From positions 1 through 40,395 of the forward strand of contig VLTN01000107.1 of assembly GCA_008330645.1 (NCBI GenBank): a stretch of DNA of 40,395 nt, read 5' to 3'. Every line of letters begins with the position of its first letter. The first letter of the stretch is position 1. This stretch comes from Cafeteria roenbergensis. Lineage: Eukaryota; Sar; Bigyra; Bicosoecida; Cafeteriaceae. Below the pieces are notes generated by a model that searched no databases, was not told the DNA's origin, and worked only from the letters and a program-made list of their open reading frames with translations. The translations under genes and the position numbers were made by a program. Below are positions 1-9,600 of this stretch, piece after piece.

Positions 1-2
1 CC

Positions 3-3000
3 GCACTCGGGACGCTTCGCTACAAGCCCGATGCTGACTATTGGGGAGGCGACACCGTGCGCATCATTGCAGACGATGAGGGAAGCGTCTGGCCTGGATT
101 CTCGGGCGGCAAGCATCGTTGCGGGGTTGCTCGCAGTCCCTTCGACGAGGCCCGGGGCTCGGCGCAGGACGGCAGCTGTGCCCCTGGCCTTTGTGCACGC
201 GGCCGTCGCGTCGGCAGCGGGCGTCAGATTCGACGCAGGCAGCCTGGCCGCGGGCGCGAGCACAGATGCCGCGGCTGCAGGGATAGTTGCGCTGGCGCGC
301 TCCTGGCAGTCCCTGCGGTCGGATCCTTTGGACATTGCCGTGCGCGTCGGCCAGTCGCCGACCCCTTGCTAGTTCTGGCCCCGTTTCGGCTGACGGCCGC
401 TCGCCCCTTCGCGCAACAGTTCGCGAAGGCGAATCGACTCGGCTAGCAGCGCCTTCCTCCGCATTCGTTACGCCAGCCGGTGCATGGGCCCAAGTTTCAG
501 ACAGCACTGCGCTGAGCCCGCTTACCGCCCAAGCTGCTGCTGCCCAACTGGATGGGGGCGTCGAGTTGTGGGCAAGCCGAGTGGGCCCGCCCGCTGCGCG
601 CGACGACGCAGGCCTGGGCAGCGACTCGTCGCCGTCACCTCCTGTGACCGGGCAGGAGCCGTGGCGCCTTTGGCGGGTCACAGGTGCCGACGGGGTCAAC
701 GCTCGCGGCCCGCTGAACCCTTGCCTTGGCGCCTTGGTGGGCCGAACGTTTCTTACGGCGGAGGAAGCACCGGCCAGCCGTTCAGCAGTCCAGCCCGGGT
801 GGCACCCGGTCTCGCTGGGGCCGTTTCGTCACTGCTGGGCGCACAGCTCAGGCGGCTGGGATCCGGAACTGCCGTCGTGCCGCCGGCCCTGGAAGCCCAA
901 ATGGGCCCCAACTCGACGGCGGCCGAAAGCGCTCGGCGGAGGTGCAATGCTCCTTGTTGCAACCGACACGCCGCCCGGCGGCAGCGATGTCATGCCAGCG
1001 TCTGTTCAGCAGCGACGCCGAGACCGCAGGCGCTGCCTCTGGCCTGAAGCTTGCGGGCCTGGCTGAGAGAGCTCTGGAGGTCCGATTGGCACGGCGGCCG
1101 GCACGCGCCTCGTTGCAGATCTGCTTCCAAGCCCGGCATTTCGAGTCCGCGGGACTTGACTCCGCACGGCGGGGCGAGTGTGGTTCAGTGCTGCGGGCAT
1201 CGACACCACGTGGGTGCTGCGGGGAGGATGCCTGCGGCGGAGTTCGGCTGAGCGCCGTGTCTGCCGCGTTCGTTTCCCTGGCAGGAGGCCGTCAGGCGCT
1301 CTCTCCCCCGGCATATGCCGCAGGCTGTCGCGCTTCGAGCCTGGCCGCTCACCCTTTAGCGACGCAGGGAAGCGGCGGCATTGGGGAAGCGGCCGCCAGC
1401 ACGCCGCGACGCCGTGGGAAGCGGCTGCTCGATCGCACGGCGTCAAGGAGGTCGTGTACGTGGCGTCTCTGCAGACGGACTGGGAGCCCAGTCGCGAATA
1501 CGACTGCCCCGCAGGGTATCGCTGGGCCACAACGACGCGGAGGGCCTCGAGGTCTTTGGAAGGGGCAGAGCTGAACTTGCGCGGGGGGCGAGAGTCCGGA
1601 GCGGTGGCTGCCGCAGCCCGGGCCAACGTCCTGTCGCAGGCGCCAGGCTCGCGCAGCTCCGGGGCGGGGTTGCCTCACGACCCGTGGCAGCACCGTCGCT
1701 GTTTGGGCATTGCGGGTGGAACGGGATCGTTTGGCGGCAAGCAAAAGGCGAAGGCTTCGATTCCGAGACTCGCGCCTCTCGGGAGCTTGGAAGGATGCCG
1801 GAGCCGCCGACGCGGAGGCCGTGCGTCTTGGGAACTTTGAACGGAGCGAGTTTTGCAGGCATTGTGTGCCTATCGGGCGACGCTCTCGGCTCGCTGGCGC
1901 CAGGGGCACCTGTCGCGGCATCCCCATGGAGTCAGCGGGGGTCCATCGTCGGCGCCTCGGCGGCTTTCTGATGCGTCGCTCGCCGCGGCGTGCAAGCGCC
2001 CATCGGAGAAGCGGAGGCGACCCCAGCTCTGCGCCGGGGGCTTGCGCGTCGGGCCGTGAGCAGTGCATGCCGGCCGCAGGGCGCGCTCTGTGGGTCACCG
2101 ACGGGACTGCAGACGGCACCATTCGCGTGGCCCCGGCCGCCTCCGGACTCGACCCGCAGTGGATCGTCTCCACTGACGCTGCCCCGATGGGGCCGGGAGC
2201 TTGGACACCGCCCGCAGAGACTTGGGCAGGGCAGCCGCTCGCCTTTGGTCGCTGGAGGTGGCAGAGGGCGGAACGAGTCCCGCTGTTTTTCGCGGGTGAC
2301 ACCACTGGCGCGGCCAAGGCGGCCTCTCAGCATCAAGCCCTGGCGGCGGACGAGAGCTGTGGGCAACAGACGGCACGCCAGACGGCACTCGGCCGTCACG
2401 AACCTTGCTGTGGCAGCGTCAGACGGCAAGGGGCCTGCCTGGGTTGCGTGGCTGCCAACGGCAGCCCCTGCGGAGTCGGGGACTGGCTTGCTGCTCTTCT
2501 CCGCGTCGGACCGCGGTCGCGGCCGCGAGTTGTGGCGGCTCAACGTGACGGCGCTCGCAGCCGCAATGCGTGCCGATGCTGCCCCAGAGTACCAAGCATC
2601 AGCAAGCGGCGTCGCGCTGCCCACGGAAGGCATCCGGCAGTCGTGGGCAATGGCGGCGGTGCTGCGGCTCCAGTCAGCGACATTCGCCCTGGACCAGGAG
2701 GCTCAAGCCCGCAGGAGGTTGTGGTAGCAAGCACCGGGTCGGCGACGCCGCTGGCACTGTTCTCGGCGGACGACGGCGTCGTCGGGCGCGAGCTGTGGGC
2801 AAGCGACGGCACGGCCGCAGGAACGCGTCTCGTGGCTGACCTGCGCACCGGCCCGGGCTCTTCAGATCCTCGTGACTTTACTGTCGTTGCTGCGCCCAAC
2901 AGTGGCGGAGCTGGCATTGTGTTTTTCTCTGCGAACGACGGCGTGGCAGGGCGTGAACTGTGGCGGACGGACGGCACGGCAACAGGCACGTGGATGGTCG

Positions 3001-4202
3001 CAGACTTGGTGCCCGGCTCCGTCGGCTCGCTGCCCTCGCAGCTTTCCGCCTGGGCACCGTGCCCTGGTGGGAACTGCGGGTCGTCGCGCGGCACAGGGGC
3101 GAGCGAGCAGTTGTGGTTCATGGCCAGACTCCCAGCCGGTTCTGGACAACTCGACAGGGTCGCTTTTTCGAGCGACGGATCAAGGCAAGGCACGCGCCGA
3201 GTGAACCAAGCGACAGGGCCCGAAGTTGCGTCGCTTCCGCCTCGCGCTGAGCCCCTTGGCAGGGGGCATGCCCTGGCGCTTCCGTTCCGGTCCTCGATGT
3301 TCTTCCCCTCGTGGCAGGGCAGCGGACGACGCTTGGCTGGAAACGCTCCCGGCGAGGCCGCGCCGCCTGAGGTGGGGCATGCGGCCATGGTCTTGGATTT
3401 GGAGTATGCGGGCGCTGGCTCGCAGCCAAGCCGCAGGTTGCACATGACCGTGAGCGCCGTGGGTGGCCTGGTGTCCTTGGCGACTCCTTGGGCAACCCAC
3501 CTCCCGATGTCGCCGAGCGTGTCGCTCGACTGCACTGCTCCTGATTGCACTGCCGCGCTGCGGACGCTCGAGTTCACGGCTGGGCGGCACAGTCGTGGCA
3601 CTGCAACGGTCAACGTTTCCGTTCACGAGCGCCGGGACAGCAACAGCGCTGCTGGTGCAGGCGAGCGAAGCGCTTGGGCCAGCCTTGAGGTTGAAGTCCT
3701 CCCGGTAAACTCGCCCCCAGAGTTGGGGGTGCCGTCGGAGGTGATCTCGGCCCAGGCCGGCGCACTCCACGAGCTGCCGCCAATCGGGCTGGCGGATGCT
3801 GACTTTGAGAATCTCAAGGTGCACGACGCAGGCAGTTTCCTCACCATCCTTCTCGAAATCAGCAGTGCTGGCAACGCATCTGGCGCAAACCAGACCAGCG
3901 GCCGGCTGTGGCTCGGGTCCACGGCTGGCTTGACACTTCTGCAAGGCACCGGAGCTGCCGACGCGCGAGTTTGCTTCTCCGCAGGAATGGAGGACTCACG
4001 AAGGGCGCTTTTGGGCCTTCGGGCTGGCTGCCTGGCGCGACATGGTTGCCTTGCGGCGCTGGCCAGCGAGGCAGGGACCGCTGCAACGACAGCTGTGGTC
4101 CGGATCCAAGTGACTGACAATGGGTTCGGCGGCGAGGGCGGGCCGAAGCAGGCCGCGGGCGAACTGACGATCGTTTTTGCTCGCCCGGGCCAGCAAGCCT
4201 GA
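3..4202 (+). pseudogene. ELWxxDGT-repeat / cadherin-like repeat protein, 5' end outside window, frame broken by indels
   Basis: Seen: the first bases read, in frame 3, as the end of a tandem-95/cadherin-like module (G-T-L-R-Y-K-P ... Y-W-G-G-D-T-V ... A-D-D-E-G). ELWxxDGT motifs follow in changing frames: RELWRSD near 1069-1086, continued as GTAAGTRLVADLLP from 1088 only after dropping one T in GATTGGC; RALWVTDGTADGT near 2085 (frame 3); RELWATDGTPDGTR near 2351 (frame 2); RELWRLNVTA near 2524 (frame 1); RELWASDGT near 2788 and RELWRTDGT near 2953 (frame 3). The frame switches fall inside or right beside motifs, leaving no room for introns, so they are small indels. Family knowledge: ELWxxDGT repeats are propeller-like and found in large secreted proteins. 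Inference: one long secreted or adhesion protein, either decayed or misread. No clean exon structure was found between 1100 and 2000. Confidence 0.6.
2664..4202 (+). CDS. Intact C-terminal block of the ELWxxDGT/cadherin-like protein
   Basis: This is the longest stretch (513 codons including the stop) in which one frame carries all recognisable motifs. It opens with the tail of one repeat (PVSDIRPGPGGSSP), then two full ELWxxDGT repeats (RELWASDGTAAGT...VADL and RELWRTDGTATGT...VADL), then a degenerate one (QLWF ... SSDGSRQGTRRV, about 3109-3200). The last 200 or so residues look like tandem-95/cadherin-like modules: V-N-S-P-P-E-L, a G-L-T-L-L-Q-G-T-G turn with an alternating hydrophobic strand pattern, then VRIQVTDNG-GEGG near the end. 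The stop is TGA at 4200-4202. No transmembrane helix or anchor follows, which fits a secreted protein. The frame is open further upstream to 1710, but motifs there lie in other frames, so I do not take that start as real. Confidence 0.6.
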   Translation, partial: AAPVSDIRPGPGGSSPQEVVVASTGSATPLALFSADDGVVGRELWASDGTAAGTRLVADLRTGPGSSDPRDFTVVAAPNSGGAGIVFFSANDGVAGRELWRTDGTATGTWMVADLVPGSVGSLPSQLSAWAPCPGGNCGSSRGTGASEQLWFMARLPAGSGQLDRVAFSSDGSRQGTRRVNQATGPEVASLPPRAEPLGRGHALALPFRSSMFFPSWQGSGRRLAGNAPGEAAPPEVGHAAMVLDLEYAGAGSQPSRRLHMTVSAVGGLVSLATPWATHLPMSPSVSLDCTAPDCTAALRTLEFTAGRHSRGTATVNVSVHERRDSNSAAGAGERSAWASLEVEVLPVNSPPELGVPSEVISAQAGALHELPPIGLADADFENLKVHDAGSFLTILLEISSAGNASGANQTSGRLWLGSTAGLTLLQGTGAADARVCFSAGMEDSRRALLGLRAGCLARHGCLAALASEAGTAATTAVVRIQVTDNGFGGEGGPKQAAGELTIVFARPGQQA

Positions 4203-4302
4203 GCCGCGGATTGTTCGGAAAGGCGTCTGTGATGCATTGCCTGGGCAAATGCGATGCTGTCTTGTTTCTGGTTGGCAGCGTGGAGGCGATGATCGCCGAC
4301 GA

Positions 4303-4485
4303 TGACCTAGTGACTAAAGATTCTGCTCGGCGGGGACCGCCAGGGTCGCCCGAGGGACGGGAGGGTGGGTCAAACGAGTTCACGCACACACCACACGGGG
4401 CGCGCACGCGAGACGGTACGGGGGGGTCGCCCGGGAAGCCCACGTGGGCTAGACCACCGGGTGCGCTCGCTTCTCGGAGGGCGCA
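4303..4485. repeat. Half copy of the foldback element found complete at 32116-32766
   Basis: From about 4303 (GACCTAG...ACTAAAG) through GGGTCGCCCGAGGGACGGGA and the AGTTCACGCACACACCACAC run to GCCCACGTGGGCT near 4438, the order of words matches one arm of the palindrome at 32116-32766, read as the reverse complement of its right arm. Only one arm is present, so this copy cannot fold back on itself. Divergence is clearly higher than between the two arms of the complete copy. Outer limits are approximate. Confidence 0.55.
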
Positions 4486-4905
4486 AAACGATTGACGATC
4501 GGCGAGGTGCAGCTCTGCCGTAGAAAGCAGAGCCGCATGCGCTCGCGAGGGCTTTACGGTGGCGTTTCGATGCCAACCAAGTTGAACAGCAGCCCTAGAT
4601 TTCGATCATGGATTTGACTGTAGGGTCGGTAGTTTGACCTTGACGTGTACATATTTGCCCGCACCCATACATCGTGGGACGCGCTCTGCCAGCTTCCGCC
4701 GGCCCGCGAGCTGCCGACCGGGCCACCTTGCTCGGGTACGCACCCAGCATCGGCCCCAACGCGCTCCGTGTGCCGTTGGGTGATCGTTTCTCCCACCCTC
4801 CCAGCCCTCGGGCAGAGCCGCTTCGGCTCTGCTCGCCGTGCTGTGGGGCTCTTATCGAGCCCCGTCTGCCACACACCGTCTCCCCCGACATACGCGGATA
4901 GAGGT
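4486..4905. other. Unassigned intergenic DNA with one perfect 9-bp hairpin
   Basis: I see no supportable gene here. A perfect hairpin lies at 4812-4832 (arms GCAGAGCCG / CGGCTCTGC, 3-nt loop). The segment around 4645-4680 (CATATTTGCCCGCA) resembles part of the split repeat of the tyrosine-recombinase element (CATATTTGTCCGCA), but the likeness does not hold across the block, so I do not call it a copy. Confidence 0.4.
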
Positions 4906-5562
4906 CATTTCCAAAACGATTAATCATCACCGACCCCGCCAAACCCGCAATCCCAAGTCCCAAATTCCAGATCACTCCCATCACACTGCCACGAGCCGCC
5001 ACTCAGCCGCCCCTGCTCACCGCATGCGCTCCACCTGCTGTCGCAGGTACTGCGTCTGCCCGATCAGCTGGGTCGCCAGTCCCTTGGCGATGACCTCGTT
5101 CAGCCTCGACAGCCAGCGAAAGGCCCAGCGCGCACGCTCCCTCGGCCGGTCGCCGAAGGCCGTGTCCGCCACCTTCTTGAGGAAGGCGAAGGCCGCCGGT
5201 CCCATGCGTCCCGTGGTCGTGACGACGAAGGGCACAATGGAGCTCAAGTTGTCCTTTGTAGCTGAGCTCTTCTTGTACTCCCCCTTCTTGTCATTCTCAC
5301 GGCGCTCGAGAAAGGCGTCCATGCTGTGCAGGCCCTGCGTCACGTAGGACTTGCTCACCGCCGAGGTGATCTGCACGTCGACGAGACGGGTGGTCTCGAA
5401 GTCGACGTGCACCCGCAGGTCCGGTCGCTTGCGCGCGGCCTCGCTGGACCCCGGCTGGGATCCAAAGCGCGTCTGCCCGTCCTGCCAGCTGGAGGGCTCC
5501 ACCACCGACTGCAGCCCCGCCGAGCGCACCGCCGCGTGCAGGACGTCGCGGACGTCGTTGCG
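4906..5562 (-). mobile_element. LINE copy A: 5'-truncated restriction-endonuclease-type LINE
   Basis: From about 4920 to 5562 this matches the 3' end of the LINE family at 6652-22221: a 3' UTR (CAATCCCAAGTCCCAAATTC, then CTCCCATCACACTGCC) followed by the C-terminal coding part. Homology stops near 5562, where copies B and D continue into GTGCGCCCGG. Loss of the 5' side is the usual result of incomplete target-primed reverse transcription. The outer 3' terminus with the G8 tract seen in copies B, D and E is missing, so the left limit is approximate. Confidence 0.75.
5017..5562 (-). pseudogene. C-terminal fragment of LINE endonuclease domain (copy A)
   Basis: The minus-strand reading ends at a stop at 5017-5019 with the same C-terminus (QQVERMR) as the longer copies. 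It keeps the core restriction-like endonuclease motif, K-R-P-D followed 14 residues later by D, and the later K-x3-Y motif, here changed to GEYKK. The zinc-binding CxC...H...C segment upstream is lost by truncation. An in-frame ATG at 5595 lies outside the homology and is not the original start. It cannot mobilise itself without its reverse transcriptase. Confidence 0.7.
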
Positions 5563-5683
5563 CCTCGTTGAACCCTGCGCCCTACGTTGAAGCAAACACT
5601 ACGGCCATCGGGCTCTGCAACAATGCTGGCTTGGTGCACAGCTCCCAGCGAGCGCTCGCCCTCCACCCGGCGCATCAGACGGC

Positions 5684-6455
5684 ATGGCCACCCCTGCTAT
5701 GGATGGAAATGCATTGGCAAGCGGGCTCTGGGAGGCGGCGAAGGCCGGGAGCACTGCCGAGGCCGGCAGGCTGCTCGATGAGGGCGCGCCAGTGAACTGG
5801 AAAAACGCTGCAGCCGTGAGCGCTGAGGCTGTTGGCATGCTCCCCACTCGCTGACGAGGGGATGAGGTCCAGTACAACCAGCAAGTTGTCTTTGTACCTC
5901 TTGTTAGGCTGCTGCACCACGGACCGCGCGGGGAAGCATGCGGGACAGTCTGGGGCGCGACGGTGATCGGGGCAGCAGCATTGCGACGTGGGCGCCGGTG
6001 GGCAGCTAGCTGCAGGTGTCGCCGATCGCATGCCGAGAGGGTTGTGGTTGTGGAAGGCACGTGGCCTCGCAGCATGGTCGGACGGCGCTGATCATGGCGG
6101 CATGGCGTTGCCGCAGGGACATGGCGGAGTTGCTGCTGGACCGCGGCGCCGACCTGGAGGCCAAGGACAGGGTGAGCCGGGCAAGGTTGCTGTTTTGAGG
6201 GCGGACCGCGCGCGGGCGTTATGGGCGGGCCGCGGACCGCGTTAGCGATGAGGAGCGATGTCATGGGGTGCTGGGTGGCAAGCGAGTGGGTCGCTGAATG
6301 TGGCGTCAGCGGCCTCGTGTTGGAGGTGTGCTTGTTGACGCCACATGACCTCGCAGCGTGGTCGGACCGCACTGATCCTGGCGGCATGGCGTGGCGACAA
6401 GGACACTGTGGAGCTGCTGCTGGACCGCGGCGCCGACCTGGAAGCCAAGGACAGG
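5684..6455 (+). CDS. Ankyrin-repeat protein, 5' part: exons 5684-5815, 6073-6171, 6357-6455
   Basis: Exon 1 begins with ATG at 5684 (MATPAMDGNALASGLWEAAK...) and encodes an N-terminal capping ankyrin helix pair ending ...EGAPVNWKNAAA, followed by the donor GTGAGC at 5816. Exons 2 and 3 are each exactly 99 bp and 33 codons. They follow CTCGCAG acceptors and end at GTGAGC (6172) and GTGGGT (6456). Each reads as one ankyrin repeat: HGRTALIMAAW...ELLLDRGADLEAKDR and RGRTALILAAW...DRGADLEAKDR. All introns are phase 0 (257 and 185 bp). Ankyrin repeats bind other proteins; the partner is unknown. Intron 3 begins at 6456 and at about 6509 runs into LINE sequence. The next ankyrin exon lies at 29087. 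Upstream, 5563-5683 shows no clear TATA box. An alternative in-frame ATG is at 5699. Confidence 0.75.
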
Positions 6456-6509
6456 GTGGGTCGGCAAGGCTGCTGGTTTGAGGGCGGACCGCGGGCGGGC
6501 GTTAATGGT

Positions 6510-6650
6510 GAACATCGTTGGGGGGGGTCGAAAACTCGCGTAACCATGCCACACACTCGATTCACAGACTCAGCAATCACCAATCCAGCAACTCCATCAC
6601 CGATGAGTCACAAACCGCGCCAAACCCACACTCCCAAGTCCCAGATTAGG
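6510..6650 (-). mobile_element. LINE 3'-UTR fragment, no coding sequence
   Basis: This 141-bp stretch has the shared LINE 3' terminus (TGAACATCGTTGGGGGGGGT on the plus strand) and the first part of the 3' UTR, then breaks at CCAGATTA. It is followed at once by the same terminus again at 6652, the 3' end of copy B. It is therefore a severely 5'-truncated insertion, or a duplicated end, next to copy B, and lies inside the ankyrin intron. Confidence 0.75.
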
Positions 6651-6651
6651 T

Positions 6652-9600
6652 GAACATCGTTGGGGGGGGTCAAAAGCTCGCAAAACCATACCACACACTC
6701 GATTCACAGACTCACCAATCACCAATCCAGCAACTCCATCACCGATGAATCACAAACCGCGCCAAACCCACAATCCCAAGTCTCAAATCCCAGATCCCTG
6801 CCATCACACTGCCTCGAGTCACCACTCAGCCGCCCCTGCTCACCGCATACGCTCCACCTGCTGCCGCAGGTACTGCGTCTGCCCGATCAGCTGGGTCGCC
6901 AGTCCCTTGGCGATGACCTCGTTCAGCCTCGACAGCCAGCGGAAGGCCCAGCGCGCACGCTCCCTCGGCCGATCACCGAAGGCCGTGTCCGCCACCTTCT
7001 TGAGGAAGGCGAAGGCCGCCGGTCCCATGCGTCCCGTGGTCGTGATGACGAAGGGCACAATGGAGCTCAAGTTGTCCTTTGTAGCTGAGCTCTTCTTGTA
7101 CTCCCTCATCTTGTCATTCTCACGGCGCTCGAGAAAGGCGTCCATGTTCTGCAGGCCCTGCGTCACGTAGGACTTGCTCACCGCCGAGGTGATCTGCACG
7201 TCGACGAGACAGGTGGTCTCGAAGTCGACGTGCACCCGCAGGTCCGGTCGCTTGCGCGCGGCCTCGCTGGACCCCGGCTGGGACCCGAAGCGCGTCTGCC
7301 CGTCCTGCCAGCTGGAGGGCTCCACCACCGACTGTAGCCCCGCCGAGCGCACCGCCGCGTGCAGGACGTCGCGAACGTCGTTGTGCGCCCGGATGGTGGA
7401 GCCCTTGCCGCAGCGGCAGCGCGCCAGGTGATGTGCCACGCCCGAGACCCCGCCGATGTGGACGGTGCCTCTCGCGGTGGTGTCTCGCTGCATGCACGCG
7501 CAGTTGATCGACACGCCGTCTGGCACCACGTGGTCAGCCTCGGAGGCTCCGATGCGGTAGCGGGTGACCACCGCGAACTCCTCGTCTGTGAGCCCGCGGG
7601 GTCCCATCATCGTGTTGCGGAGCCAGTAGTGCGTTCCCGGCACGCACGCCTCTCGGAACGCGACCAGGTCGCTCATGACGCGCAGCATGGCCGGGTCGTC
7701 GATGTTGGCGACACGCTTCTCCGGCGTGCCCTTGGCCAGCGCCTCGGCCCTGCAGCGTGCTGTGCAGGCCCTGCGCGCCTTGGCCAGACGGCGCAGGAAG
7801 ACACACTCGTGCTTGATGCGCAGCATGTCGTCGTGGTGCAGCACCATCTTGCGCTGCCAGGGCGCCTCGGTCTGCTCGTTCGCCCGCGCTGTCACCCCGT
7901 CGCCGTACAGGCACTTGCGGAGCTTGGCCTTCAGCTCGCCCGGCAGCTTACCCAGGGTGTCGGGCAAGAAGCCCTCGAACCCTGTCGCTGCGGCCAGGCA
8001 GCGGGCTCCCTTGCAGGCCCTGATGAACTCCTCCACCAGGTTTGCAGTTGCCTCCATGTCATCCGACGACTCGTCGTCAGATCTGAGCTCCATCATCGCC
8101 TCCAGCGCCAGCTCCTCGATCTCGGCGCGCAGCTCTTCCAGGCCCTCGACAGCCCCCGCGATGTCCGACCTCCACACATGCGCCAGCTGGTAGCGCTTCT
8201 TCACCCTGGCGGCATGAAGGTCGGCCTCCTTGCCCACGACGCAGTCCTTGTCCGGCCTGAAGTACCGTGCCTCGGTGCAGGCGTCCTTGTACTCCTTGCT
8301 GTCCCGCTCGTAGTCCCGGTAGGCTCCCTTGGCGACCTCCTCGCATCGCAGCAGGATGTCGCCCACCTCCTTGGTCGCATCGCTGCGGTCTGAGCGCTTC
8401 AGCGCCCGCATCACGAGTTTCTTGAGCGAGATGCCCTTCCAGTTGGGGTCGTTGCCGTCCGCGTCCGCGTCGGGTCCGTCCCTGGCCAACCCGATCGCCG
8501 GCGTTCGCCTGACCGAGTAGACCTGTGCCGCATCCGCTCTCGGCTGTGCGGCATCAGATGTCTCTTGGCCGGTTGGAGCGCCAGCCGCACTAGCTGCCGC
8601 TGCGCCGCCGCCGCTCGTCGTCATCTCGGTCGCCGCTCCCGCCGCGCTGGCGGCAGCCGCACCTCCGCCGACCGTCTGGCCTCCGCTTGTCGGTGTTGGC
8701 TGATGCCCCGGTTCAGCCGCTCCCCCCGTACCGCTGACGAGCCAGCCGTCCAGCGTACCTGCAAGCTGCTGCCCGTGCGCCGGCCCCTCCTCGCAGTCCT
8801 CCTTGGACTCGCTCTCTCCGACCGCCGGGTGGTCCACCCACGGCGTGCCGCCCGCTGCAGCAGCCGCCGCACCCGACTCATCCTCCGCTTCCGCCTCGCC
8901 GGCGTTGGCTGGTCCCGCTCCGGCACCACTCCCCGACGCCGGCTCTCCTCCGCCTCCACCAGTGCCGGGTCCGTCGAGGGCCTCCTCCGGCGGTGGTGCC
9001 ATCTCGAACCGCCCTTTCCGCATGTCCCGAACGGCCTCGATGAAGCCCGCTGTCGCCTCGAAGCGGAACTGCGCCACGCCAGGCAGGCCCATGCCCCCGG
9101 CTTTGCAGCCCTTGCTCAGCATCTTTGCCAGCCTCATCTGAGCGTAGCCTCCCTTCTTCAAGGCCGGGTTGGACGCTGCCGATGCGAGCCGAGTCACACC
9201 GTCGGCTTCCCGGCCCAGGAGCGCCCACCACGCCTCCCGCCTTGCGTGCTCGTCCGGCAGCCCCCGAACAAGCGCCTCGATGGCCTTGGACATGGCCTCA
9301 CGGAAGCCGTCCTCGGTCACCGTGCACATCTCGTCCGAGAGCGCGTGGCCGATCGCATCCAGCTCCGTCTTGTGCGCCACTGCCGACAGGTTGGCCAGCA
9401 GCGCCGCATGGAACACCGCCAGCTCCTGGCCCGCCGCCGCACCCGCTGCTCTGTGCAGGTAGCTGAACTTCTGGCCCACCACTGACAGCAGTAGGTGGTG
9501 CGCCCGCTTGAGCCCGCAGACCTCGATGCCCGCGAGCAGGCGTTCCGCCGCCGGCCCGAACTCCTTCTCTAGTCGCTTCATCGAGTGCTCAAGTGCCACC

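Noticed and set aside
1-4202. Multi-exon gene model with introns explaining the frame changes.
   Set aside because: Several frame changes occur within a single motif or within a few bases, too little for any intron.
4620-4905. Diverged split-repeat copy of the tyrosine-recombinase element.
   Set aside because: Only a short CATATTTG-CCGCA likeness; order and spacing of the other words do not hold.
8565-9485. Plus-strand ORF of 306 codons that recurs in copies C and D.
   Set aside because: It is antisense to the LINE linker region. Recurrence only reflects LINE copy identity, and stop codons are rare at this GC content.
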